Assembly (NCBI GenBank): GCA_023382715.1
Contig: JAHDWP010000009.1
Span: 1-64,000 of the forward strand
Origin: Anaerolineae bacterium
Lineage (GTDB): Bacteria; Chloroflexota; Anaerolineae; Aggregatilineales; Aggregatilineaceae
Length of the DNA stretch: 64,000 nucleotides
Direction of reading: 5' to 3'
In this document: positions 16,121 through 24,800 of the stretch, one piece after another
Numbering within the stretch: the first letter of the stretch is position 1
Layout: the number at the start of each line of letters is the position of its first letter
Translations under genes and position numbers: made by a program
The notes under the pieces: model-generated
Seen by the model: the letters and a program-made list of their open reading frames with translations, nothing else
Databases searched by the model: none
What the model was told of the DNA's origin: nothing

Positions 16121-17626
16121 CTACAGCCCGTAGATGTCCGTGTACTTCTCCTTGAGATAGCGCAGGAACGGCCCCACCTGGATCGGCTCGCCGGTCACGC
16201 GCTGCGTCAGCTCGGCGGGCCAGTATTTGCGCCCGTGCTGGTGAATGTTCTTGCGCAGCCAGCCCAGCAGCGAGCCAAATTCGCCGCGCGCGATGTCGTC
16301 CGGGATGGACGGCACGTCTTGCAGCGCTTTGTCCCAGTACTGCACCGACAGGAAGTTGCCCAGCGAATAGGTCGGGAAGTAACCGATCAGCCCCGAAGAC
16401 CAGTGCACGTCCTGAAGCACGCCGTGCTTGCCATCGTCTGGCGGGGTGATGCCCAGGTACGCCTCCATCTTGGCATTCCAGGCATCGCGCAGCTCGCGCA
16501 CGGGGAGCCTTCCTTCGAGCAGGTCTTTCTCCAGCTCGAAGCGCAGCATGATGTGCAGGTTGTAGGTCACTTCGTCGGCCTCGACGCGGATCAGCGAGCG
16601 CGTCACGGCATTGATCGCCTTGTAGAACGCGGCCAGGCTGACGCCCGCCAGTTGCTCCGGGAATAGCTTCTGCAGGTCGCCATAGAAGACGCCCCAGAAA
16701 GTCCGGCTCCGCCCGACCACGTTCTCCCACAGGCGCGACTGGCTCTCGTGCACGCCCAGCGAAGTGCCCCTGGCCAGGGAAGTCCCTTCCAGCAGCGGGC
16801 TGACGCCCTGCTCGTACATGGCGTGCCCCGCTTCGTGGATCGAGCCGAACAGCGCCGAGGGCATCCAGTCTTCGAGGTAGCGCGTCGTGATGCGCACGTC
16901 GCCAATCGAAAACTCGGTGGTGAAGGGATGGACAGACTTGTCCTGGCGACCGCGCGCCATATCGTAGCCGAGGCGCTCGATCACCTTCAGGCCGAACTCC
17001 GCCTGCCCGGCAACGTCGTATTTCCTGCGTATGGGCGCGTCGTCAACAGCGTCGAAGTTGGCGAACACCTGGGCGACGAAGGGCACCAACTCGGCGCGCA
17101 GCTCGTCGAACAGGCGCTCCACATCGGCGGTCTTCATGTGCGGCTCGTACTGGTCCAGCAGGGCATCGTACATGCGCTCCTGGTAGCCGAGCGCCTCAGC
17201 CTCCTGGCGCTTGAGGTCGAGGATGCGCTCCAGCATGGGCACGAATGCCGCAAAATTAGCTTCGGCGCGCGCCCTGGCCCACACTTCGTGCGCCTGCGAC
17301 GTGACGCGGGCCAGTTCGGCGACGAGTGCGGTCGGCACGCGCGTGGCCAGCTCGTAATCGTGCTTGACGACGCGCACCAGCGCCGCCTCATCGCTGTCGT
17401 AGCTCAGGCCGTCCAGGTGAGCAGCAGCGGCTTCAATCAGCCGCCCGGTCTCCTCAGCCGTGAATTTCTCGTGGGCCAGGCGGCTGAGCGTGGCCAACTG
17501 CTCGGCGCGGGCTGGCGCGCCGCCCGGCGGCATGTTCACCTGCTGATCCCAGCCCAGCACTGCGGCGGCGTGGCCGAGATGCACCACGTCGGCCAGGTGC
17601 GTCTTGAGTTGCTCGATCGTCTCCAT
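16121..17626 (-). CDS. M32 family metallocarboxypeptidase
   Basis: 501 residues, the normal length of M32 (Taq carboxypeptidase-like) enzymes, which remove C-terminal residues from peptides in the cytoplasm. The zinc motif HEAGH is at about 264-268, with MYEQG after it, and the family motifs GVHESQSRLWEN and TYNLHIMLRFELE are present. The start is METIEQLK at 17626; the frame continues upstream for 99 codons, but that part has no homologue features and crosses a dispersed repeat. No operon partners. Confidence 0.93.
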   Translation of the reverse strand: METIEQLKTHLADVVHLGHAAAVLGWDQQVNMPPGGAPARAEQLATLSRLAHEKFTAEETGRLIEAAAAHLDGLSYDSDEAALVRVVKHDYELATRVPTALVAELARVTSQAHEVWARARAEANFAAFVPMLERILDLKRQEAEALGYQERMYDALLDQYEPHMKTADVERLFDELRAELVPFVAQVFANFDAVDDAPIRRKYDVAGQAEFGLKVIERLGYDMARGRQDKSVHPFTTEFSIGDVRITTRYLEDWMPSALFGSIHEAGHAMYEQGVSPLLEGTSLARGTSLGVHESQSRLWENVVGRSRTFWGVFYGDLQKLFPEQLAGVSLAAFYKAINAVTRSLIRVEADEVTYNLHIMLRFELEKDLLEGRLPVRELRDAWNAKMEAYLGITPPDDGKHGVLQDVHWSSGLIGYFPTYSLGNFLSVQYWDKALQDVPSIPDDIARGEFGSLLGWLRKNIHQHGRKYWPAELTQRVTGEPIQVGPFLRYLKEKYTDIYGL

Positions 17627-17833
17627 AGGGTATGTGCTCTCGCTTTCCTTGCTCCTGTCACGCAGGCGGCGCCGGCTGACCGTCAGCCAGCGGGCGAAGC
17701 TCAGTTCGTCGCAGCAGAGACTAGCGAACAATTGGTCAGAGGGCAAACGACGAAACAGCGGGAGGTAAGACACCGGCACCCGCGCTCCAGGGCCAGACTT
17801 CCGCGCAACGCCCCCCGCCGCCGAATGGGTGCG

Positions 17834-17922
17834 TGCAAAACCTGTCAGGCAGGGGCGCTGCTCTGCTGCGCCCTGGCTGACCTCACCCCCGCTCGGCGCT
17901 GGCGCGGCTGGGAGTGAGGTCA
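17834..17922. repeat. Dispersed repeat: R3 palindrome joined to partial R2
   Basis: AGGGGCGCTGCTCTGCTGCG followed by CCCTGGCTGACCTCACCCCC and ending GGGAGTGAGGT. The same junction of R3 and R2 occurs at 36528-36654 and, inverted, at 40490-40612. Confidence 0.7.
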
Positions 17923-18097
17923 ATGCTCTGCGCCTGGCGCGTCGCTGTCAACCTTTGCACGCCCCCGCCGAATTGCCCTCTGGCCCCGGCTGCGCGATAC
18001 TGATAACCAGCAACCGGTTACTACGGCTAACAACCCACAGCCGATCACTGATGACTGATGACCGACCGCTGACGACTGTCACTCCGAGCGAGGTGAG
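17923..18097. other. Leader of the beta-helix gene with degenerate short repeats
   Basis: Contains a run of TGATGAC-like words (18045-18075) such as CACTGATGACTGATGACC. Similar simple sequence appears near 32505-32605. A good ribosome binding site, GAGGTGAG, ends the region. Confidence 0.45.
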
Positions 18098-19477
18098 ATG
18101 ATGCGCCGGTTCCGCAAGCTGCGCCGCTTCGTGATCGAGGAGAACCGTCTGATCGCGCCGTTCAACGAGCCGGCGCGCGATCTGAGCATCCTGAACAAGC
18201 CGCTCAAGATTCACCACGCCGACGTGCTCGACGCGCTGGGCGGCCCGGCCAGCGTCGAGCCGCCCCTGGCCTCGATTCACGACCTGGCCCGGCTCGCCGA
18301 GCGCGGCGACGAGCTGATCGTCTACCGCGACAACCTGTATTTCGACGAGGAGTTCTTCGGCGTATTCTACAATCAGGCGCGCGCCAGCGGCGTGCCCTGC
18401 CGGGCGGCGCTGGCCGCCAACGACGCCGCCTGGCTGAAGTATGCCGTTCCCCTGTCGCGGCTCAGGCCGGTGGGCGACCGCGCGCCGCTCTATTACCCGC
18501 TCGATCTGTGGTACTTCCCCGATGGCTATGCCGAGCCGCACAAATGGCAGCCCATCCCCATCGCCAGCGATTGCAAGGAGATCGGCTACTACAACGTGCC
18601 GGACTCGATGGCCAATCTGCGCCCAGCCGCCACCGAAGGAGAGATCGCGCGCGATCTCGACCTGACGCACCTGCTCACCGAGCGCACCTGCCTGTCCATT
18701 GATAGCTGGGTGCACCTCTACTTCGCCAACGTCATCCTGGGCGTATTCTCGCGCGGCAAGCGTTTCGAGAAGCGCGTCACCGAGCACAATCTGCTGGCGC
18801 TGCGGATGCTCTGGCGGGCCATCGTCGAGCAGAAGCAGGTGCTCACCTCTTCCGAGGTGGTGCAGGTGGGCGAAGGCACGACGATTGACCCGTCGGCGGT
18901 CATCCTCGGCCCGACGACCATCGGGCGCAACTGTGCCATCGGGCCGGGCGTGGTCCTGGACAACTCGATCATCGGCGACAACGTGAACATCGCCCAGGGC
19001 TGCCAGATCATGCTCAGCGTGGTGGGCAGTCACTGCTTCCTGCCTTTTCGGGCGGCGCTGTTCATGTCCACGATCATGGAATACTCGATCATCGCCCAGA
19101 ACACGTGCATCCAGATGGGCGTCATCGGGCGCAACAGCTTCGTGGGCGCGGGCACGACCTTCACCGACTTCAACCTGCTGCCGGTGCCGCTGCGCGCGCT
19201 GAACGCCTACGATCAGCTCGAAGACACCGGCCAGCCCGTGTTGGGAAGCTGCGTGGGGCACAACGCACGCCTGGGATCGGGGTTAGTGGTCATGCCCGCC
19301 CGCGTGGTCGAATCGGACGTGGTGCTGTTCGCCTCGCCAGAGCGCCGGGTGATCAACCGTAACGTCAGCTATGAGGAGAGCGATCACCACAAGGTGCGCG
19401 CTTCCATCGCCAAGCAGCACCGGCGGCGCTATCCGCGCGTGGCCGAATCTGAAGAAGCGTTCCTGGAGCCGTGGTAA
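18098..19477 (+). CDS. Left-handed beta-helix (hexapeptide repeat) transferase-like protein
   Basis: 459 residues. The N-terminal about 250 residues are not recognised and include a helical part with DELIVYRDNLYFDEEFF. From about 255 to 440 hexapeptide repeats follow the [LIV]-G-x4 pattern (VGEGTTIDPSAVILGPTTIG, then VIGRNSFVGAGTTF), the left-handed beta-helix of acyltransferases and sugar nucleotidyltransferases. Sugar-nucleotide motifs (GGxGTR) are absent from the N-terminus, so a GlmU-type pyrophosphorylase is unlikely. The next gene starts 15 bases after the stop and encodes an acyl-ACP reductase homologue, suggesting acyl or alkyl chains as substrate. That link is an inference. Confidence 0.7.
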   Translation: MMRRFRKLRRFVIEENRLIAPFNEPARDLSILNKPLKIHHADVLDALGGPASVEPPLASIHDLARLAERGDELIVYRDNLYFDEEFFGVFYNQARASGVPCRAALAANDAAWLKYAVPLSRLRPVGDRAPLYYPLDLWYFPDGYAEPHKWQPIPIASDCKEIGYYNVPDSMANLRPAATEGEIARDLDLTHLLTERTCLSIDSWVHLYFANVILGVFSRGKRFEKRVTEHNLLALRMLWRAIVEQKQVLTSSEVVQVGEGTTIDPSAVILGPTTIGRNCAIGPGVVLDNSIIGDNVNIAQGCQIMLSVVGSHCFLPFRAALFMSTIMEYSIIAQNTCIQMGVIGRNSFVGAGTTFTDFNLLPVPLRALNAYDQLEDTGQPVLGSCVGHNARLGSGLVVMPARVVESDVVLFASPERRVINRNVSYEESDHHKVRASIAKQHRRRYPRVAESEEAFLEPW

Positions 19478-19492
19478 CAGCCATCCGAACCT

Positions 19493-20575
19493 ATGAGCGA
19501 CGCTGACACTTTCGCCTTCATCATCCATCCCATTGATCCCAAGTCCGATGTCGCTCGCAAGTACCCGCTGCTGGGCAAGCTGCTGAGCGAAGGGCAGATC
19601 AACTTCTTTTCGCGCTTCTTCCCCCCGGTCTACATCTCCGAGATCAGCGGCGTGCACTCGGCGGCGACGGGCAGAGAGGTGCGCGGCTGGTTCATCGCCT
19701 GCCCGTTCACGCCCAAGACCATGCTCAGCCTGCCGGTGGAAACGGTCTACCGCAAGATCGTCGCCTGCGGGCACATGGCCGAGCGGTTGGGCGCGCGCAT
19801 CCTGGGGCTGGGCGCGTACACGTCCGTGGTGGGCGACGCCGGCGAGACGATCGCCCGGCGGCTGAACATCCCCGTCACCACCGGCGACGCCTACACGGTC
19901 AGCATGGCCGTGGCTGCGGTGCGCGAGGCAGCGCGCCGGATGGGGCTGCGCATGGACGAGTCTACGGCGGCGGTCGTGGGGGCCACCGGCGCGATCGGGC
20001 AGGTGTGCGCGCAAATCCTGGCCCGCGAAGTGGCCGAGCTGATCCTGATCGGGCGGCACGCAGAGACGCTGGCCGACGTGCACGCGCAATGCAGCGGCCA
20101 GCGGGCGCGCGTGCGCAGCGGGACCGACCTGAACGCGATCAGCGAGGCGAGCCTGGTGCTGAGCGTGACCAGCGCCACCACCGCCGTGATCGAGCCGGAG
20201 CATCTCAGGTCGGGCGCGGTGGTGTGCGACGTAGCCCGCCCGCGCGACGTGGCGCGGCGCGTGGCAGAGCTGCGCGACGATGTGCTGGTCATTGACGGCG
20301 GGATGGTCGAGGTGCCGGGGCCGGTGGACTTTGGCTTCGATTTCGGCTTCCCGCCCGGCAAAGCCTACGCCTGCATGGCCGAGACGATGGCCCTGGCCCT
20401 GGAAGGGCGCTACGAAGACTACAGCGTGGGCAAGCAGATCACGCTGGCCCAGGTGGAAGAGATCGGCGCGATCGCAGCGCGGCACGGCTTCCGGCTGAGC
20501 GGTTTTCGCAGCTTCGAGCGTGTCGTCACCGACGCGCAGATCGCCGCCGTGCGCGAGCGGGCGCGGCGGGCGTAG
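19493..20575 (+). CDS. Homologue of cyanobacterial long-chain acyl-ACP reductase
   Basis: 360 residues. It follows the cyanobacterial acyl-ACP reductase (AAR) pattern throughout: TTGDAYTVSMAV, the nucleotide-binding VVGATGAIGQVCAQ (glycines at 163-169), IDGGMVEVPG, then KAYACMAETMALALEGRYED and SVGKQITLAQVEEIGAIAARHGF. The Cys in YACMAE, residue 294, corresponds to the acylated active-site Cys of AAR. AAR reduces fatty acyl-ACP or acyl-CoA to fatty aldehyde with NADPH. Automated pipelines may call it shikimate dehydrogenase-like. No aldehyde-deformylating oxygenase is adjacent; its partner here is the beta-helix gene just upstream. Family recognition is by memory of motifs, not by alignment. 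Confidence 0.8.
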   Translation: MSDADTFAFIIHPIDPKSDVARKYPLLGKLLSEGQINFFSRFFPPVYISEISGVHSAATGREVRGWFIACPFTPKTMLSLPVETVYRKIVACGHMAERLGARILGLGAYTSVVGDAGETIARRLNIPVTTGDAYTVSMAVAAVREAARRMGLRMDESTAAVVGATGAIGQVCAQILAREVAELILIGRHAETLADVHAQCSGQRARVRSGTDLNAISEASLVLSVTSATTAVIEPEHLRSGAVVCDVARPRDVARRVAELRDDVLVIDGGMVEVPGPVDFGFDFGFPPGKAYACMAETMALALEGRYEDYSVGKQITLAQVEEIGAIAARHGFRLSGFRSFERVVTDAQIAAVRERARRA

Positions 20576-20891
20576 CGGGGGTGGGCGCTCGAACGGCGGA
20601 CTTCCGCCAGCCTGCCCCCCATCCCCGGCCCTTCCCCCCGATCTCGCTGCGCCGGGCGGGAGCGAGATCAGAAATCGTGTGAAAATTGTGTGAAACCAGC
20701 CTGGCCGGCTTGCTCCTTGCGGGACAGGCTGCGGCGCTGAAGCTGTCCTATCGGCGTTCTCATGGTATAGTGGGGCTGCCAGCGAGTCAGCATAGCGCGC
20801 GCCAGACTCCCGCGTGGGGGGGTGCGTGCCGGCAGCGCGCGGCGTTTTCGCTTGCCAGATGCGGCCCCACCTATGGGAAGGATGCACAGGG
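20576..20891. other. Intergenic region with repeat fragment and candidate promoter
   Basis: Holds a fragment of a dispersed repeat (CCCCATCCCCGGCCCTTCCC near 20616), a direct repeat of GTGTGAAA (near 20680-20695), and a TATAGT element with an upstream TG (20766-20771) that could be an extended -10 promoter for the signalling operon. Confidence 0.45.
20763..20771 (+). promoter_or_regulatory. Candidate extended -10 promoter of the response regulator-kinase operon
   Basis: TGGTATAGT matches the TGnTATAAT extended -10 form, about 120 bases upstream of the start codon. No clear -35. Confidence 0.35.
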
Positions 20892-21800
20892 ATGGGCAAG
20901 GGCAGAATCCTGGTTGTGGAAGACGACTTCGACATCTCGAACATGCTGCGGATTTACTTCAGCGGGCAGGGCTACGAGGTCCAGGTCGCCCCGCGCGGCG
21001 GCGATGTGTTGCAACTCACGCGCAAGCAGCTCCCCCAGCTAATTGTGCTGGACATCATGCTGCCCGACATGAACGGCTATGATGTCTGCCGCCAGCTTCG
21101 CTCGACGGCGCGCACCAGCCACATTCCGATCATCTTCCTGACGCAGAAGGACGAGCGCAGCGACAAGATCGCCGGCCTGGAACTGGGGGCCGACGACTAC
21201 ATCACCAAGCCGTTCGACATCGAAGAGCTGAAGCTGCGCGTCAAGAACCAGATCGAGCGCGCCGCGCGCGACCACTACACCGACCCCAACAGCGGCCTGC
21301 CCAGCAGCGGCCTGATCGAAGAGAAGCTGCGCGAGGTCATGCGCGAAGACAAGACCTGGGCCTATCTGGACGTTCGGCTGCAAGACTACGAGGCGTTCAA
21401 GGATGTCTACGGCTTCGTGGCCGCCAACGACGTGCTGCGCTTCATGGCGCTGCTGGTGGGCGAAGTGCTCGACGAGCTGGGCACGCCGGAAGATTTCGCC
21501 GGGCACGCCGGCAGCGACAATTTCGCGATTATCACCTATTCCGACAAAGCCGAGACCATGCTCAGGCGGCTGACCGAGCGTTTCGCCGAAGAAGTCCAGA
21601 CTCATTACTCCTTCATTGACCGCGAGCGCGGTTTCATGATGAAAGACAACGACAAGGTGCCTTTGATGTCCCTGGCTATCGGCTGGGTCAGCAATGCGAC
21701 GCGGCAGTTCGCCGACATCCGCGAGATCACCGAGATGGCTGCCGAGAGCCGCCGGCACGGGGGCGCCGGCGCGCAGACAACGATCACCACCGAATGGTAG
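20892..21800 (+). CDS. Response regulator with degenerate GGDEF-like output domain
   Basis: 302 residues. Receiver domain about 5-122: acidic pocket EDD at 10-12, phospho-acceptor Asp 54 in LDIMLPD, Lys in ITKPF. From about 135 to 300 the length and order match a GGDEF domain (LPSSGLIEEKL, then YGFVAANDVLRFMALLV), but the signature is AGSDNF (206-211) in place of GG[DE]EF. Diguanylate cyclase activity is therefore unlikely; it may bind nucleotide or partner proteins. I chose the ATG at 20892 (MGKGRILVVEDD) because the receiver fold starts there and GGAAGG is upstream. The giant sensor kinase gene follows 64 bases later. Confidence 0.85.
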   Translation: MGKGRILVVEDDFDISNMLRIYFSGQGYEVQVAPRGGDVLQLTRKQLPQLIVLDIMLPDMNGYDVCRQLRSTARTSHIPIIFLTQKDERSDKIAGLELGADDYITKPFDIEELKLRVKNQIERAARDHYTDPNSGLPSSGLIEEKLREVMREDKTWAYLDVRLQDYEAFKDVYGFVAANDVLRFMALLVGEVLDELGTPEDFAGHAGSDNFAIITYSDKAETMLRRLTERFAEEVQTHYSFIDRERGFMMKDNDKVPLMSLAIGWVSNATRQFADIREITEMAAESRRHGGAGAQTTITTEW

Positions 21801-21864
21801 CGCGCCGCGCGCCCCTCGCTCTCGACCGCGCTACGGCACCCTGAGAGTGCGCGAGCGATGACCG

Positions 21865-24800
21865 ATGCTTGAATTCTCTCTCATCCTCATCGGCCTGATC
21901 TTCTTCGCCTGGCTGTTCGTGCTGGTGCGCCAGGCGCAGCGCGGCCTGGACGTCGGTCATGAGGCTCTGGCGCGGCCCGTCGTGCCGATGAGTCTGCTGT
22001 CCAGCGACGACGCAGTGATTGTGGCCGAGGGGCGCGGGCACGTCGTCTTCGCCAACGAGTCAGCGCGCCGCTGGCTCGGGCTGGACAGCGAAACGCCCAC
22101 CCTGACCGTCATGGCCCGCCAGGTGCGCCCTGCCGAAACATTCTACGATCTGCTCGCCCAGCCCGGACGAGCCGCGCTGCGCATCGGCCCGCGCCAGGTC
22201 GAGGCTGTCTCCCATCTCATCCCCACCCCCGACGGCGAGCGCATGGTGCTGCTGCTGCGCGAGCGAAGCGGCGACGCGCCCGCCGCCCCGGTCGAGTTCG
22301 ACCCGCTGCGCGCCCTGTCCATTGCCGAAGACATCAGCCGGGCGGCAGCGACCAGCACCGACCTCCCGGCGCTGGCAGAAGCGATCCTGGCCAGCCTGGA
22401 GTCGGTCATCGCCTTCGACACAGCGGAGATCACCCTGGCCGACGCAGAGGGTGACCGGCTGCGCCCGGTGGGCGGCGCGCGCCGCGCCGAGACGGGCGGC
22501 CTGGCTCCCCTCGACAGCGCAGCGCGCGAGGCAGCCTACGCGCCAGGCGAGGGCTACACGGGCTGGATCGCCATGTACCGCCAGCCGCTGCTCATTGAAG
22601 ACGTGAGCGCGCGCAACGACGTGCAGCCCCAGGCGGAGGCCGCTGCCTTCCAGAGCTATGTCGGCGTGCCGCTGCTGGCCGGGGATCGCTGTATCGGCAC
22701 GCTGGAGCTGTCGCACCATGCGCGCGGGGCGTTCGGACGGCGCGAGCTGGCGCTGCTGGAAGCGGTCGCCGGGCAGGTGGCGGCGGCGCTGCAGATGGCC
22801 CGTTTCGCCCAGGCGCAGACCGAGCGCCTGGACGAGCTAGCCGGCGTGCGCCAGGTCGCCGAGACGTTCGGCTGGCTGGGCGACACGCCGACCCTGCTCG
22901 CCCAGCTTACCGAGCGCGTGGCCGCCCTGGTGCAGGCCGAGATCTGCGGCGTGCTGCTCTACGACGAGGAGCAGCAGATTCTCTCCGCCCAGACGCCTTT
23001 CCATGGCGTGCCGGACGTGCGCATCGCCGGGCACCGCGCTGCTCTCGCTGACGGGGAAGAGCTGGCCCGTGTCTGGCGCGAAGGCACCGCCTGGCTGACC
23101 AACGAGCCGGGCGAAGACCTGTTGCGCGCGCTGGGTCTCAGCCAGATTATCACGGCCATCACCATACACAGCCTGGCCCTGATCCCGCTGGCGGCCGGCG
23201 CGCGGCGGGTGGGCCTGCTGCTGGTCGCCAACGCGCGCGAAGAAGCCCGTTTTGGCGAAAGCGACCTGCGCCAGTTGGTCGCGCTGTCCGCGCCAGTGGC
23301 GGCCCTGCTGGACAACGCGCGCCTGTACGCGCAGGCTCAGCGCCGCGCGCACGCCCTGGGCGGCTTGCAGCAGATCGCCCAGGCCAGCGGCGCGCTGCGC
23401 AACCCCGCCGAGCTATACGCCCAGATGACGGCGCGCATCGCCGCCCAGCTTGACGCAGAGCTGTGCGGCATCCTGCTCTATGACAGCGAGGAACAGGTGC
23501 TGGTCAGCCAGCGGCCTTTCTTCGGCATGGACGACGAGGAGCGCGTGCGCTTCTACCAGGTGCCCTCGCCGCCGGAGAGTCCGGTCGCGCGGCTGTGGCA
23601 GGAACAGGACACCTGGCTGTGCAACGATTTGCAGGGCGACCCGGCAGCAGCGGAAACGGCGCTGGGCGCGCTGGCCGCCGAGATGGGGATGCGCCAGACG
23701 GTCGTGGCCGCCCTGGTGTCCGGCGGGGGACGGCTGGGCATGATCCAGGTAGCCAACCGGCGTGATGGGCGCGGCTTCAGCCAGGACGACGCGCACCTGC
23801 TGGCCGTCTTCGCCGGGCAGGCGGCCATGCTCATTGACAACGCCCGCCTGTACGGTGAGATGCAGCGCCGCACGCACGAAGCCGAGGGGCTGCGGGCCAT
23901 CGCCGCCATGACCACGCACGGCATCCCCACCCAGGAGACCGTCGAGGAGGTGCTCATCGCCGTCGCCAACGTCGCGCAGTCCGGCTACGTGGCGCTGGCG
24001 CTGGTCGAGGAGAGCAGCGGGGCGCTGGTGCTCGACCCGCAGTATGTGTGGGGGGCCGCGCTCAGCGCGCCTTTCCGCATTGACGCCTACGCGCCCGGTT
24101 TTGAGCAGAGCGTGCTCGTCTCGCGGCGGCCCTTGCTCAGCCATAACCTGCCGGCGGACGGGCGCGTGCTGCCCCAGTACCGCCCGCTGGTCGAGCGCTT
24201 CGCCCTGCGCGACTGGGTGCAGGTGCCTCTCACCATCCAGGATCGCTGCATCGGCGAGCTTACCGTCGCCAACCGCGCTGTCGGCGTGCCCTATGACGAA
24301 GGCGATGTAGACCTGCTGGCGGCAATCGCCACCCAGGTCGCGGCGATGGTAGACCGGATGCGCCTGGGCACGACCAGCGACCAGGATTTGCACGCCCGCG
24401 TGCAGGAACTGAACGCCCTGGGCCGCGTCACCCACGAGCTGAGCAGCACGCTGGACCTGGATCGTATCCTCGACGCCATCCGCCAGGAGGCCCTGCGCTC
24501 GACGGATGCCAGCGCCGCGAGCATCGTCCTGCTGGCCGACCGTGACGAATGGGAGCGCCCGGACAGGCCGGTGATCCAGCGGCGCTTTGGCGAGGGGCGC
24601 GTGCTGCGCGACCTGGCCCCGATCGAGCGGGCGGCGATCCTCAGCGGTGAAATGGTGACCGTAGACGATTATCAGGGCAGCGCGCTCCAGGCGCGCCCGG
24701 CCAGCGCGCGCTCGGCCCTGGCCGTGCCCATCACCTTTGGCGACCAGGTGATCGGCCTGATCCACCTTCACAGCGACCGACCGGAGGTCTTCAGCCAGAG

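Noticed and set aside
17627-17923. N-terminal extension of the M32 carboxypeptidase
   Set aside because: It crosses a dispersed repeat and has no similarity to the family; METIEQLK matches the usual start.
18098-19477. GlmU-type bifunctional pyrophosphorylase/acetyltransferase
   Set aside because: The N-terminal half lacks the nucleotide-binding GGxGTR motif; only the beta-helix is recognisable.
19493-20575. Shikimate dehydrogenase
   Set aside because: The N-terminal shikimate-binding motifs are absent, whereas the motif order and the Cys region match acyl-ACP reductase.
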